From the NCBI RefSeq assembly GCF_938030785.1, contig NZ_CALHIK010000124.1:1-13695 (forward strand): a stretch of 13,695 nt of DNA, given 5' to 3'. A program made the translations under genes and the position numbers. Each line of letters starts with the position of its first letter. Within the stretch, counting starts at the first letter, position 1. Source of the stretch: an uncultured Campylobacter sp. Lineage in GTDB: Bacteria > Campylobacterota > Campylobacteria > Campylobacterales > Campylobacteraceae. Positions 1-7,414 of this stretch are shown piece by piece. The notes below the pieces were generated by a model that was given only the letters and a program-made list of their open reading frames with translations, searched no databases and was not told the origin of the DNA.

Positions 1-400
1 GATCGCCAAGCTCCAGCTTATCCAAAAGCTCCACCGCCCGTTTCGTCCGTTCGCTTGCCCCTACGCCCGCATACACCGCAGGCAGCGAGACATTTGCGGT
101 CGCGTCCATCGTAGCGATGAGATTGTATTTTTGAAAGACAAAGCCAAATTTTTTACTTCTAAGCGCCGCAAGCTCGTCGCCGCTTAAATTCGCAGTCTCG
201 CGGCCCTCGATCTTGTAGCTTCCGCTGCTTGGCGTATCGATGCAGCCGATTATATTCATCAGAGTCGATTTTCCGCTTCCCGATTGCCCGATTATCGATA
301 TAAATTCGCCCGCTTTGATATTTAAGTTTACGTCCTTTAGGACGTGGATTTCGTTATCGCCGAGAATGAATTTTTTGTTTATATCTTTAAGCTCTAGCAT
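1..400 (-). CDS. macB: MacB-type ABC transporter, ATP-binding N-terminus (partial)
   Basis: This is the first 133 codons of an ABC transporter gene that runs off the left edge. The translation begins MLELKDINKKF and shows a Walker A motif GQSGSGKST at about residues 37-45. A Q-loop segment (FGFVFQKYNL) follows at about 84-93. The fragment ends before the signature and Walker B motifs, so neither these nor a fused membrane domain can be seen. The MacB/LolD-like sequence, together with the MacA-type adaptor gene 19 nt upstream, argues for MacB, the inner-membrane ATPase/permease of a tripartite exporter of macrolides, peptides or lipid-linked substrates. The start at 400 is an ATG. The ribosome-binding site is weak (GTGAAG), suggesting translation coupled to the adaptor gene. 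A separate ATPase subunit of the LolD type remains possible, because the membrane part lies outside the window. Confidence 0.85.
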   Translation of the reverse strand, partial: MLELKDINKKFILGDNEIHVLKDVNLNIKAGEFISIIGQSGSGKSTLMNIIGCIDTPSSGSYKIEGRETANLSGDELAALRSKKFGFVFQKYNLIATMDATANVSLPAVYAGVGASERTKRAVELLDKLELGD

Positions 401-419
401 CTTCACACCATAAAATTCT

Positions 420-1604
420 CTAAAACACCATCGGAGGTCCGTCCATATTTAACGGCGCGGCTTTTCCGTCGGCGATAAGCACCTCATCTTTTTCATCCAA
501 ACCGCTTAAAATTTCGGTATTCAGATCGTCGTTGACGCCCGTTTTCACGTATCGCTGCTCGGGCTCTTTGCCGTTAAGCACAGTGACGTAATCGCCTCCC
601 CCGTCGCGCTTAATGACGGAGGTAGGCAGGTAGCTCGTATTGTTCGCTTCGCTTACGATTATGTTGTTTTCGGTCGTCATTCCGATCTTTAAAAAATCGT
701 TTTCGTTATCCACGAGCATCTTTGCGTAAAAATAGATCGCACTGTCGCTGCTACTCGAAGAATAGGACGAACCGCTAGAGGTTTTATCGTACGTCCCGTC
801 GCTAAGCGTAGTAAGACCCGGATCGATCTTGTAAATTTTAGCCTTTTTGATATTATCCAGATCCGATAGTATGGAGTATTCTACGTCCATTCCAACCTTT
901 ACTTTAGATATATCGCCCTCTGCGATCTGCATCTTGATCTCCATCTTGCTTAGATCGGCGATCTTTACGATCGTGGGCGTCGTTTGGTTGAAATTTACCG
1001 TCTTACCCTCCTCTACCGGCATCGAAACGATCGTGCCGCTTATCGGAGCCGTGATCTTGGTGTAGCCGAAATTCGTCTCCGCCGTGCTTAGCTGAAGTTT
1101 GGTCTGCTCGATCTGCGCCTCAATCTGCTTCTGCTCGGCCTCTTTTAAAGCGGCGCTATCTTTAGCGTTTTCCACCGCCTCTTTGGAAGCGGCGTTTCTT
1201 TTATACAGCTCAAGCTCGCGGTTATACTGCGTTTTGGCGTTTTCTGCAGCGATCTTTGCCGAAGCCAAATTTGCCTCATGGATCAGAAGCTGCGCCTTTT
1301 GCTGCGCGATCTCATTTTCTTGAGTGACCGAGTCGATCTGTGCGATCATATCGCCTTTTTGAACCTTATCGCCCACTTTGACGTAGAGCTTTTTGATCTG
1401 TCCGCTTACCTGCGCGCCCACATCTACCAAATCCCTGGCATAAACCTCTCCCGCAGCCGTCACCGTGCCTCTGATACTGCCCTTCTCAAGCCTTGTGGTA
1501 AGGGCCTTCGGCGCCTCTTCTTGCTTAAAAAATTTGCCGTATAAGAAATATATCGCAATGACTATGAGCAGGGTAAAGGCGATAAATTTCAAGGTTTTTT
1601 TCAT
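420..1604 (-). CDS. macA: MacA-type periplasmic adaptor (HlyD/RND MFP family)
   Basis: A 394-aa membrane-fusion protein linking an inner-membrane ABC transporter to an outer-membrane TolC-like channel. A basic N-terminus and one hydrophobic anchor (about residues 7-23) place the rest in the periplasm. The first lipoyl half-motif, with VDVGAQVSGQIKKLYV at about 61-76, is highly typical of MacA. A long Lys/Gln/Glu/Ala-rich coiled-coil hairpin covers about residues 90-180, and the second lipoyl half follows (YTKITAPISGTIV). The beta-barrel carries a serine-rich loop (about residues 274-288). The C-terminal membrane-proximal domain ends GPPMVF. Length matches the family. It sits 19 nt upstream of the ABC gene on the same strand, which fits a macAB operon. 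A possible -10 (TAGAAT, plus-strand 1634-1639) lies in the 64-nt gap behind the exporter gene, though readthrough from that gene is also possible. Confidence 0.92.
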   Translation of the reverse strand: MKKTLKFIAFTLLIVIAIYFLYGKFFKQEEAPKALTTRLEKGSIRGTVTAAGEVYARDLVDVGAQVSGQIKKLYVKVGDKVQKGDMIAQIDSVTQENEIAQQKAQLLIHEANLASAKIAAENAKTQYNRELELYKRNAASKEAVENAKDSAALKEAEQKQIEAQIEQTKLQLSTAETNFGYTKITAPISGTIVSMPVEEGKTVNFNQTTPTIVKIADLSKMEIKMQIAEGDISKVKVGMDVEYSILSDLDNIKKAKIYKIDPGLTTLSDGTYDKTSSGSSYSSSSSDSAIYFYAKMLVDNENDFLKIGMTTENNIIVSEANNTSYLPTSVIKRDGGGDYVTVLNGKEPEQRYVKTGVNDDLNTEILSGLDEKDEVLIADGKAAPLNMDGPPMVF

Positions 1605-1668
1605 TTTGCCAACTTCAAATAAAATAAGGGCTAATTCTAATGTAAAAATATAAAATTTTAGTTAAATA

Positions 1669-2538
1669 CTAAATTCTTTGCTCGCGCACGGCGTAAAATT
1701 TCATAATCTTTTTATGCAAAATTAGCGAAACATAAATCAGTGCCGAGCCCGCAAGTAGGCGCGCTATATCGGCATCCTTTTGCCAAAACACTAAATTTAC
1801 GACGATCGCTGCGGGGATGAGCGCGTTATTCATAATCGCAAGCACGCCGCTATCGACTTCGCACGCGCCTTTGTTCCACAAAAAATACCCCAGAGCGCTT
1901 GCCACAGTTCCTAGATACACGATCACCGCGCCCTGCGAGAAGCTGGGATTAAATTTAGAAAAATCTCCGAGCACGATCGCCGCAATCGCCGTAACCGCGG
2001 TAGCTCCGACGAAAAAATAGCCGAAAAGCTCCTTCTGCTCGCTAAAACCGTGGCGCTCCAGCATAAATTTATACGCGCTCTGTCCGAGCCCGAAGCATAA
2101 ATTTGCGCCTTGTACGAGCAAGAAGCCCGTCAAAAACTCGGAGCTTATCGTGCCGAATTTTATCACCAAAGCCCCGAGCACCGCAACTGCGACGCTGAAA
2201 AGATATAGCGCGCGAAATCTAAGCTTAAGCGCATCGTAAAGCAGCGTCACGTAAAACGGAGTAAATATCGTAAAAAGCGCCACTTCATAGACCTTCAAAT
2301 ACGCAAAGCTGCGGTAGTAGAAGATATACATCACGCCGATCTGCACGGCGCCCACGGCGCAAATTTTAAGCGCCAGGGCTGGATTTACGCCACGAAATTT
2401 CATAAACGGCAAAAAGCAAATTAGTGCCAACGATACGCGCGAAAACGCCAAATACGCGCTGTCTATGCCGCGCAAAAACTCGCCTATCAGCGAGAAGCTA
2501 AACGCCCAAATACAAGTAACTAAAATCAGTTTTTTCAA
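1669..2538 (-). CDS. DMT/EamA-family inner-membrane transporter
   Basis: A 289-aa, very hydrophobic protein with about ten predicted helices arranged as two EamA halves (roughly residues 1-135 and 140-275). This is the layout of drug/metabolite transporters that export amino acids or other small metabolites. The N-terminal helix reads KLILVTCIWAFSFSLIGEFL, where the aromatic-rich WAFSF segment is typical of EamA proteins. The tail is short and basic (LHKKIMKFYAVREQRI). The start is TTG; no ATG lies close upstream in frame, and the N-terminus is complete for the family when begun here. The only candidate ribosome-binding sequence (AGGCGGA) lies in the 3' arm of a perfect hairpin. The substrate cannot be told from sequence. 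It precedes macA on the same strand by 64 nt and may be cotranscribed with it. Confidence 0.85.
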   Translation of the reverse strand: MKKLILVTCIWAFSFSLIGEFLRGIDSAYLAFSRVSLALICFLPFMKFRGVNPALALKICAVGAVQIGVMYIFYYRSFAYLKVYEVALFTIFTPFYVTLLYDALKLRFRALYLFSVAVAVLGALVIKFGTISSEFLTGFLLVQGANLCFGLGQSAYKFMLERHGFSEQKELFGYFFVGATAVTAIAAIVLGDFSKFNPSFSQGAVIVYLGTVASALGYFLWNKGACEVDSGVLAIMNNALIPAAIVVNLVFWQKDADIARLLAGSALIYVSLILHKKIMKFYAVREQRI

Positions 2539-2542
2539 AATG

Positions 2543-2570
2543 TCCGCCTAAGCTTTAAAATTTAGGCGGA
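2543..2570 (-). promoter_or_regulatory. Hairpin covering the ribosome-binding site of the EamA gene
   Basis: A perfect 9-bp inverted repeat, TCCGCCTAA and TTAGGCGGA, flanks a 10-nt AT-rich loop and ends 4 nt before the TTG start codon at 2538. On the minus strand the 3' arm holds AGGCGGA, the only purine-rich sequence placed to bind the ribosome. A TATAAA-like -10 lies just upstream on the minus strand (plus-strand 2575-2580), so a transcript could begin almost exactly at the hairpin. This arrangement could restrict translation. No plus-strand gene ends nearby, so a terminator role for that strand is unlikely. Confidence 0.45.
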
Positions 2571-2653
2571 ATTTTATAAAATTTTAGTTGAATTTGGGAT
2601 TTAAATTTCGCCCGCGCGGCATAAATTTAGGTTTTTATTTATTTTAAATGTGT

Positions 2654-2659
2654 TAAAAT
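2654..2659 (+). promoter_or_regulatory. Candidate sigma-70 -10 box for the glmU operon
   Basis: TAAAAT, preceded by TGTGT and a T-rich run, lies 29 nt before the glmU ATG. Campylobacter vegetative promoters usually have a -10 and upstream T-rich stretches but no conserved -35, which is what is seen here. A ribosome-binding site (AAGGG, 2679-2683) follows. This would drive the whole downstream envelope-gene block. Confidence 0.5.
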
Positions 2660-2688
2660 TATCCGATTTTTGAAATTTAAGGGTAAAA

Positions 2689-3990
2689 ATGAACGACGTT
2701 TCGGTTATAGTTCTTGCCGCAGGACTCGGCACTCGGATGAAGTCGCAAAAAGCTAAAGTTCTTTTCGAGCTTTGCGGCGAGCCGATGATAATCCACATCC
2801 TAAAGAAAGCTTACGAAATTTCAAACGACGTGAGCGTGATTTTACACTACCAATTCGATGAGGTTAAAAGCGCGGTTCTAGCGCAGTTCCCAAACGCTAA
2901 AATTTATAAACAAGATCACGAGCATTTCCCCGGCACTGCGGGCGGACTAAAAGAGGTCGAAATCCGCGGAGCCAAAACGCTCATAATCTGCGGCGATATG
3001 CCTTTGGTAAAAAGCGCCGAGCTTCGCAAACTCTGCGAGGGGAACGCGGAGGTAAATTTAAGCGTTTTTAGCGCGCGCGATCCATTCGGATACGGCCGCG
3101 TAATCACCCGCGGCGGCGAAATTTTAAAGATCGTCGAGCAAAAGGACGCAAGCGAGGAAGAAAAGGCGGTAAAAGACGCAAACGCAGGCTGCTACTGCTT
3201 CAAAAGCGAGGCATTGAAACAAATTCTGCCGCAGATCAAACCCGATAACGCGCAAAAAGAATACTACCTCACGGATGCAATCAAAATCGCCAAAGATATG
3301 GGCTTAAAATGCGCCGCCGTGTGGGTGGACGAGCAAAATTTCATGGGCATAAACGATAAATTTGCCCTCAGCATCGCCGAAAATTTAATGCAAAACGAGA
3401 TCAAAGAAAATTTGATGAAGCAAGGCGTTTTGATGCGCCTACCGCAAAGTATCTACATCGACAGTAGAGCAAAATTTATCGGCGAATGCGAGCTGCAAGA
3501 AAACGTAAGTATCATAGGTCCTTGCGTGATCGAAAGCTCGCTCATCAAAAGCGGCTGCGTCATCGAAGATAGCGTCGTAAAAAACTCCGACATCGGTCCG
3601 ATGGCACATCTGCGCCCAAAATGCGAAGTTGCTGATACTCATATCGGAAATTTCGTCGAGCTTAAAAACGCAAAAGTAAACAAGATCAAGGCGGGGCATT
3701 TAAGCTACCTCGGAGATTGCGAGATCGATGAGGGCAGCAATATCGGCTGCGGCACGATTACGTGCAACTACGACGGCAAGAAAAAATACAAAACGATAAT
3801 CGGCAAAAACGTCTTTATCGGCTCGGACACGCAGCTAGTAGCGCCCGTGCGAGTGGCCGACGACGTCATAATCGCTGCGGGCACGACGGTTACGAGCGAC
3901 GTTCCGAGCGGCGCGCTGGCGATCAGTCGAAGCAAACAAATCAACAAAGATGGGTTTTTCCATAAATTTTTTAGGAGCGAAGATGAGTAA
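2689..3990 (+). CDS. glmU: Bifunctional GlmU: GlcN-1-P acetyltransferase / GlcNAc-1-P uridylyltransferase
   Basis: This cytoplasmic enzyme makes UDP-GlcNAc, the precursor of peptidoglycan and LPS, in two steps: acetylation of glucosamine-1-phosphate by acetyl-CoA, then transfer of UMP from UTP. At 433 aa it is slightly shorter than the E. coli enzyme. The N-terminal pyrophosphorylase domain has the nucleotide-binding signature LAAGLGTRMKS with KVL, and a metal-binding Asp at about 103 in ICGDMPLV. From about residue 240 a left-handed beta-helix of hexapeptide repeats carries the acetyltransferase site, including KAGHLSYLGD with the catalytic His at about 337, then GCGTITCNYDG and GSDTQLVAPV. 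The ATG has an AAGGG site in front. The last 8 nt overlap the start of coaBC, implying coupled translation. Confidence 0.97.
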   Translation: MNDVSVIVLAAGLGTRMKSQKAKVLFELCGEPMIIHILKKAYEISNDVSVILHYQFDEVKSAVLAQFPNAKIYKQDHEHFPGTAGGLKEVEIRGAKTLIICGDMPLVKSAELRKLCEGNAEVNLSVFSARDPFGYGRVITRGGEILKIVEQKDASEEEKAVKDANAGCYCFKSEALKQILPQIKPDNAQKEYYLTDAIKIAKDMGLKCAAVWVDEQNFMGINDKFALSIAENLMQNEIKENLMKQGVLMRLPQSIYIDSRAKFIGECELQENVSIIGPCVIESSLIKSGCVIEDSVVKNSDIGPMAHLRPKCEVADTHIGNFVELKNAKVNKIKAGHLSYLGDCEIDEGSNIGCGTITCNYDGKKKYKTIIGKNVFIGSDTQLVAPVRVADDVIIAAGTTVTSDVPSGALAISRSKQINKDGFFHKFFRSEDE

Positions 3991-5164
3991 GAAAAAGGTT
4001 TTACTGGCGGTTTGCGGGAGTATCAGTTTTTACAAAGCGTTTGAAATTTTATCCGCTCTGAAAAAGTCGAATTTCGACGTCTATGTCGCGCTTAGCGACG
4101 GCGTGCAGGAGTTTGTCAGCTACAAGGCATTCGAGGCGCTGTGCGATCACCCGGTGCTTTGCAAAGCCAACGAAAACTGGCAGGCGGGCATCAACCACAT
4201 CGCTTACTCCAAGGTGGATTTAGTTTTGATAGCGCCTGCGACGGCAAATACGATAAACAAGCTCGCGTGGGGCGTCTGCGACAACGTATTTTTAGAGGTG
4301 CTAAACGCGGCTTTCGCTCACGCTAAGGTAGTCATCGCGCCGGCCGCGAACCCCGCGCTGCTTGAAAACAACATCACGAAAAACTGCATCGATATGCTAA
4401 AAGCAAGCGTCAATGCGTATTTTGTGAATCCGATAGAAAAAATCCTAGCTTGCGGAGATACCGGCAAGGGCGGGCTAGCGACGACCGAAGCGATCATGCA
4501 AACGCTAAAGCGTGCGCTTTACAACGATAAATTTTGGGAGGATAAAACCGTCATCATCACCGGAGGCGCAACGATCGAAAAGATCGACAGCGTGCGCGGC
4601 ATTACGAATTTTTCCAGCGGCAAAACCTCCAAAGCGATTGCCGACGCGCTGTTTTACCTAGGCGCGGACGTGACGCTGATCTCTAGCAACGAATATGAAA
4701 ATTTACCGTACAAGCTCGTTAAATTTGAAAGCACTATCGGTCTAAAATCGGCGCTTGACAGCACAAAATTCCCCGACGGCGCGTATTTGATAATGGCCGC
4801 CGCGGTAAGCGATTACTCGCCGAAGGTGCGTTACAAAGACAAGGTGAAAAAGGCGGAGATCGGCGAAATTTGGAATTTACGCCTGGGTGAAAACGAGGAT
4901 ATATTAAGCTCCGTGCGCGGAAATATCAAAAAAGTGGGCTTTAAACTCGAAACCGACCGCGAAAACGCCGTCGGCGAGGCCAAACGCATGCTTAACGAAA
5001 AGCATCTCGACGCCGTTTGCCTAAACGTGCTGGATGACATCATCAAGCTCGGCGGCGACGTCCTTAAGGTCACCTTTATCACGAAAAACGATCAGGTCGT
5101 AATCGACACCGCGCCGAAGGACGAAGTCGCCCTAAAAATCGCGGCTGAGCTGAAAAAAATCTGA
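3983..5164 (+). CDS. coaBC: CoaBC: phosphopantothenoylcysteine decarboxylase / phosphopantothenate-cysteine ligase
   Basis: A 393-aa bifunctional enzyme of coenzyme A synthesis that joins cysteine to 4'-phosphopantothenate and decarboxylates the product to 4'-phosphopantetheine. The FMN-dependent CoaC half begins KKVLLAVCGSIS. It has the catalytic His in INHIA (His72), the APATANT segment, and the conserved Cys in ACGDTGKGG (Cys157). The substrate-clamp motif, usually PxMNxxMW, reads PAANPALL here. The CoaB half begins near residue 190 with KTVIITGGATIEKID and contains ITNFSSGK and AAAVSDYSP. I chose the ATG at 3983, not one 33 nt upstream, because AGGAG (3973-3977) precedes it and the family N-terminus starts there. 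It overlaps glmU by 8 nt, and uppS begins 3 nt after its stop. Confidence 0.95.
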   Translation: MSKKKVLLAVCGSISFYKAFEILSALKKSNFDVYVALSDGVQEFVSYKAFEALCDHPVLCKANENWQAGINHIAYSKVDLVLIAPATANTINKLAWGVCDNVFLEVLNAAFAHAKVVIAPAANPALLENNITKNCIDMLKASVNAYFVNPIEKILACGDTGKGGLATTEAIMQTLKRALYNDKFWEDKTVIITGGATIEKIDSVRGITNFSSGKTSKAIADALFYLGADVTLISSNEYENLPYKLVKFESTIGLKSALDSTKFPDGAYLIMAAAVSDYSPKVRYKDKVKKAEIGEIWNLRLGENEDILSSVRGNIKKVGFKLETDRENAVGEAKRMLNEKHLDAVCLNVLDDIIKLGGDVLKVTFITKNDQVVIDTAPKDEVALKIAAELKKI

Positions 5165-5167
5165 TCC

Positions 5168-5845
5168 GTGAATAGCCTAAATCATCTCGCTCTTGTGATG
5201 GACGGCAACGGGCGCTGGGCGAAAAAGCGCGGTTTGCTGCGCACCGGCGGGCACGAAGCAGGCGCGGAGGTCGTGGAGCAGATCTGCGAGTTTTGCATCG
5301 ACGAAGGCATCGCAAACCTCACGCTCTACGCCTTTAGCACCGAAAATTGGAAGCGCCCGAAAAGCGAAGTGGAATTTTTGATGAAGTTGCTTCAAAAATT
5401 CCTAATTTCGCGCCGCGAAAAATTTATCCAAAACGGGATAAAATTCTATCCGATCGGCGATATATCGGCTTTTGATGGCGATCTGCGAAGCGAGATCGAA
5501 TATCTTTCAAATTTAACTCAAAACGGGCGGGCGCTAAATTTTAACCTAGCTATCAACTACGGCTCGCGCGACGAGATCGTGCGAGCGTGCGAGCGGCTGC
5601 TTGCAAGCGGCGAGCGACTAAGCGAAGCGGGCATCGGCGCGCATTTGGATACCGCGCACAGCGGCGACGTGGACCTGCTGGTGCGCACGGGCGGCGAGCA
5701 GCGGCTGTCGAATTTCTTGCTCTGGCAGGCGAGCTACGCCGAGCTTGCGTTTACGCCGACGCTGTGGCCGGATTTCACGCGCGAGGAGCTTGCGCGCATA
5801 GTGGATGATTTCCGCCGCAAACAACGCCGCTTCGGCGGTCTTTGA
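5168..5845 (+). CDS. uppS: Undecaprenyl diphosphate synthase (UppS)
   Basis: A 225-aa cis-prenyltransferase that extends farnesyl diphosphate with isopentenyl units to undecaprenyl diphosphate, the lipid carrier for peptidoglycan, O-antigen and glycoprotein glycans. Diagnostic motifs are present: MDGNGRWA with the catalytic Asp12, GGHEAG with His29, YAFSTENW at 54-61, and RTGGEQRLSNFLLWQ followed by YAELAFT near the C-terminus. The start is GTG at 5168, which puts the catalytic motif close to the N-terminus as in relatives. The ribosome-binding site is poor and lies inside the end of coaBC, so translation is probably coupled. The length is slightly short for the family, but all catalytic regions are intact. 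It supplies the carrier for the UDP-GlcNAc made by GlmU upstream. Confidence 0.95.
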   Translation: MNSLNHLALVMDGNGRWAKKRGLLRTGGHEAGAEVVEQICEFCIDEGIANLTLYAFSTENWKRPKSEVEFLMKLLQKFLISRREKFIQNGIKFYPIGDISAFDGDLRSEIEYLSNLTQNGRALNFNLAINYGSRDEIVRACERLLASGERLSEAGIGAHLDTAHSGDVDLLVRTGGEQRLSNFLLWQASYAELAFTPTLWPDFTREELARIVDDFRRKQRRFGGL

Positions 5846-5876
5846 GCTGCGGCGCAGTCGCTCTAACGGTCGCTTT

Positions 5877-6050
5877 AAATTTTAAAATTTTGTTTTGCAG
5901 AGCCGCTTAGACGCGATAAATTTTAAAATTTAATCCGCGGGCGCTCGCGAAACCTTGGAATTTTAAAATTTCAAGATTTTAATTTACGGCATCGTAAAAT
6001 TTAAAATTTTAATTACGTAGGCGTGCGACGCCATAGAAATTTAAAATTTC
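5877..6050. repeat. Five AT-rich palindromes phased at about 40 bp
   Basis: The 320-nt gap after uppS has no convincing gene. It carries a series of near-identical palindromes, all variants of AAATTTTAAAATTT, at 5877-5890, 5918-5931, 5959-5970, 5996-6010 and 6036-6050. Their centres are 38-41 nt apart, separated by unrelated GC-rich spacers. One spacer contains a perfect small hairpin, GGCGTGCGACGCC (6020-6032). Further weaker AAATTT blocks follow at about 6058-6067 and 6101-6106. The spacing suggests a protein-binding or chromosome-structure element, or a decayed repeat array, but nothing in the sequence gives its function. Confidence 0.6.
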
Positions 6051-6165
6051 GCACCGCTTAAATTTAAAGCTCTAGCGCGAGCTGCATTACGCTGCGCAGC
6101 AAATTTACGCGGCAGGATTTTAAAAACCGCGCCGCGTGTTCGTGCAAAGAATGACAAGGAAGGCT

Positions 6166-6498
6166 ATGAGCTACTACATACAATGTGGTTGCGGCAAAAA
6201 GCTTACCAAAAAGCCGATAAAAACTCTCAGATGCCCAAGATGCGGCAGCGTGTATAAAAAACCAAAGAAATTTATACTGGCGGTCTACATTTGCCTGCTG
6301 CTGTTTTTTATGCTAGCGTTTGCCCTCATCCCCGATAAAATGGGGATTTTGGCATCTGCAGGCAGCGGGATAGGCGCATATATTATGTTTTTATGGATCG
6401 TAGATACTTTGAACTTCGATCTTTTGGACGCCGTGATACTGGTGGCGGGATTTTTGATTTTCGGCGGATTATATGTGGGGTATGGGGCGAGCCGCTAA
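6166..6498 (+). CDS. Small zinc-ribbon membrane protein, function unknown
   Basis: A 110-aa hypothetical protein. The N-terminus holds a zinc-ribbon-like pattern, CGCG at about residues 7-10 and CPRCG at about 22-26, inside a very basic segment. Three hydrophobic helices follow (beginning FILAVYICLL, then GIGAYIMFLW and AVILVAGFLIFGG). I place the start at 6166 because AAGGAAGG (6155-6162) precedes it; in-frame ATGs at 6136 and 6151 lack such a site. The protein stops abruptly after VGYGASR. In the -1 frame, starting at once, another hydrophobic helix (LIAGLIAILFCVGAAAIF) and a charged tail continue to a stop at 6591-6593. The native protein may therefore be about 142 aa, cut short here by a one-base loss. 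It lies between uppS and the prepilin peptidase, which I recall being adjacent in C. jejuni, so it may be an insertion. Confidence 0.6.
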   Translation: MSYYIQCGCGKKLTKKPIKTLRCPRCGSVYKKPKKFILAVYICLLLFFMLAFALIPDKMGILASAGSGIGAYIMFLWIVDTLNFDLLDAVILVAGFLIFGGLYVGYGASR

Positions 6499-6658
6499 TC
6501 GCCGGGCTCATAGCTATTTTATTTTGCGTAGGCGCGGCGGCGATTTTTGTAAAATTTTTCCCTTATGAGAGGCAAGAAATCAATGAAAACTAAGAAATTT
6601 CTCGCTACCATAGAGCGTTTGATTAAATTTTAAAAAGTTAAAGCTTCAAAGGAAAAAG

Positions 6659-7414
6659 ATGGATTTAAATATCGTTGACGGCGTGATTTTTGCGGTATTC
6701 GGCACCTGCGTGGGTTCGTTTTGCAACGTCCTGATCTACCGCCTGCCGCGCGGACAGAGCGTCAATTTCCCCGCATCGCACTGCCCCAAATGCTCTCACG
6801 CTTTAAAATTTTACCACAACATCCCGCTGCTTTCGTGGCTCTTTTTGGGCGGCAAATGCGCCTTTTGCAAAACCAAAATTTCGATCCGCTACCCGATCGT
6901 CGAGCTTTTAGGCGGCGCGCTTGCACTTGCGGCGTATTTCGGCGAGCCCGATCTTGCAAAAGCCGCGGTGCTCGGGCTTTGCTTCATCTTGCTTATGGCG
7001 CTTTCGGCGATCGATTTTGAGTACAAAGCCGTACCGGAGAGCCTTCTTTACGTAGTTACGGCGCTTTCGCTTGCCTATACGCTGATGTATGATTTTGATC
7101 TTAGCGGCGTGGGCGCGGCGGCGGGATACGCGGCGATATTTTTCGTGCTACGCCTCATCGTCACCTTCGTGCTAAAGCGCGAAGCGATGGGTAGCGCGGA
7201 TATTTTTATCGCGGGCGTTATGGGGGCGATTTTGGGCTGGAAGCTTGGCGGCATCTCGATCTACATCGGCGCGATTTTGACGCTGCCTGCGTATCTCATC
7301 GCGCACAAAAGAGGCTATGAGCTGCCGTTCGTGCCGTTTTTATCGATGGGGCTGCTTCTTACTTTTATTTTTAGAGATCAAATTTTAAGGCTCTTGGACG
7401 TCATTTATGGATAG
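6659..7414 (+). CDS. pilD: Prepilin peptidase / N-methyltransferase (A24 family)
   Basis: A 251-aa polytopic inner-membrane aspartic protease that removes leader peptides from type IV pilin or type II pseudopilin precursors. The N-terminal cytoplasmic domain has the GSFxNVxIYRLPRG signature and the four zinc cysteines Cys42, Cys45, Cys67 and Cys70 (CPKC, CAFC) needed in full-length bifunctional enzymes. The two catalytic aspartates appear as Asp119 in AIDFEYKAVPE and Asp181 in MGSADIFIAG. The residue before the second Asp is Ala, where most family members have Gly (GxGD). A ribosome-binding AAGGA precedes the ATG by a normal distance. The gene overlaps the following lptF-like gene by 8 nt. 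No pilin gene is in the window, so the substrates are elsewhere. Confidence 0.92.
   Translation: MDLNIVDGVIFAVFGTCVGSFCNVLIYRLPRGQSVNFPASHCPKCSHALKFYHNIPLLSWLFLGGKCAFCKTKISIRYPIVELLGGALALAAYFGEPDLAKAAVLGLCFILLMALSAIDFEYKAVPESLLYVVTALSLAYTLMYDFDLSGVGAAAGYAAIFFVLRLIVTFVLKREAMGSADIFIAGVMGAILGWKLGGISIYIGAILTLPAYLIAHKRGYELPFVPFLSMGLLLTFIFRDQILRLLDVIYG

Noticed and set aside
2601..2798. Minus-strand open frame across the glmU promoter and start
   Set aside because: It lies antisense to the conserved GlmU N-terminus and shows no protein-like pattern.
3950..3982. Earlier in-frame ATG for coaBC
   Set aside because: It has no ribosome-binding site and adds 11 residues absent from the family; AGGAG before the ATG at 3983 decides the start.
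5587..5808. Alternative-frame open frames within uppS
   Set aside because: They are Arg/Ala-rich shadows of the uppS coding sequence in GC-rich DNA.
5825..5843. Terminator inside the end of uppS (CGCCG, CGGCG)
   Set aside because: The stem is only 5 bp with a 3-nt loop, lies in conserved-frame coding sequence, and lacks a proper T-run.
5877..6050. Regularly spaced repeats with unique spacers, resembling a CRISPR array
   Set aside because: The repeats are only 12-15 nt, fully palindromic AT words that vary between copies, and no cas gene is nearby.
6583..6633. 16-codon open frame MKTKKFLATIERLIKF before the prepilin peptidase
   Set aside because: It is too short to support, has only a weak purine stretch ahead, and may be chance within a frameshifted gene end.
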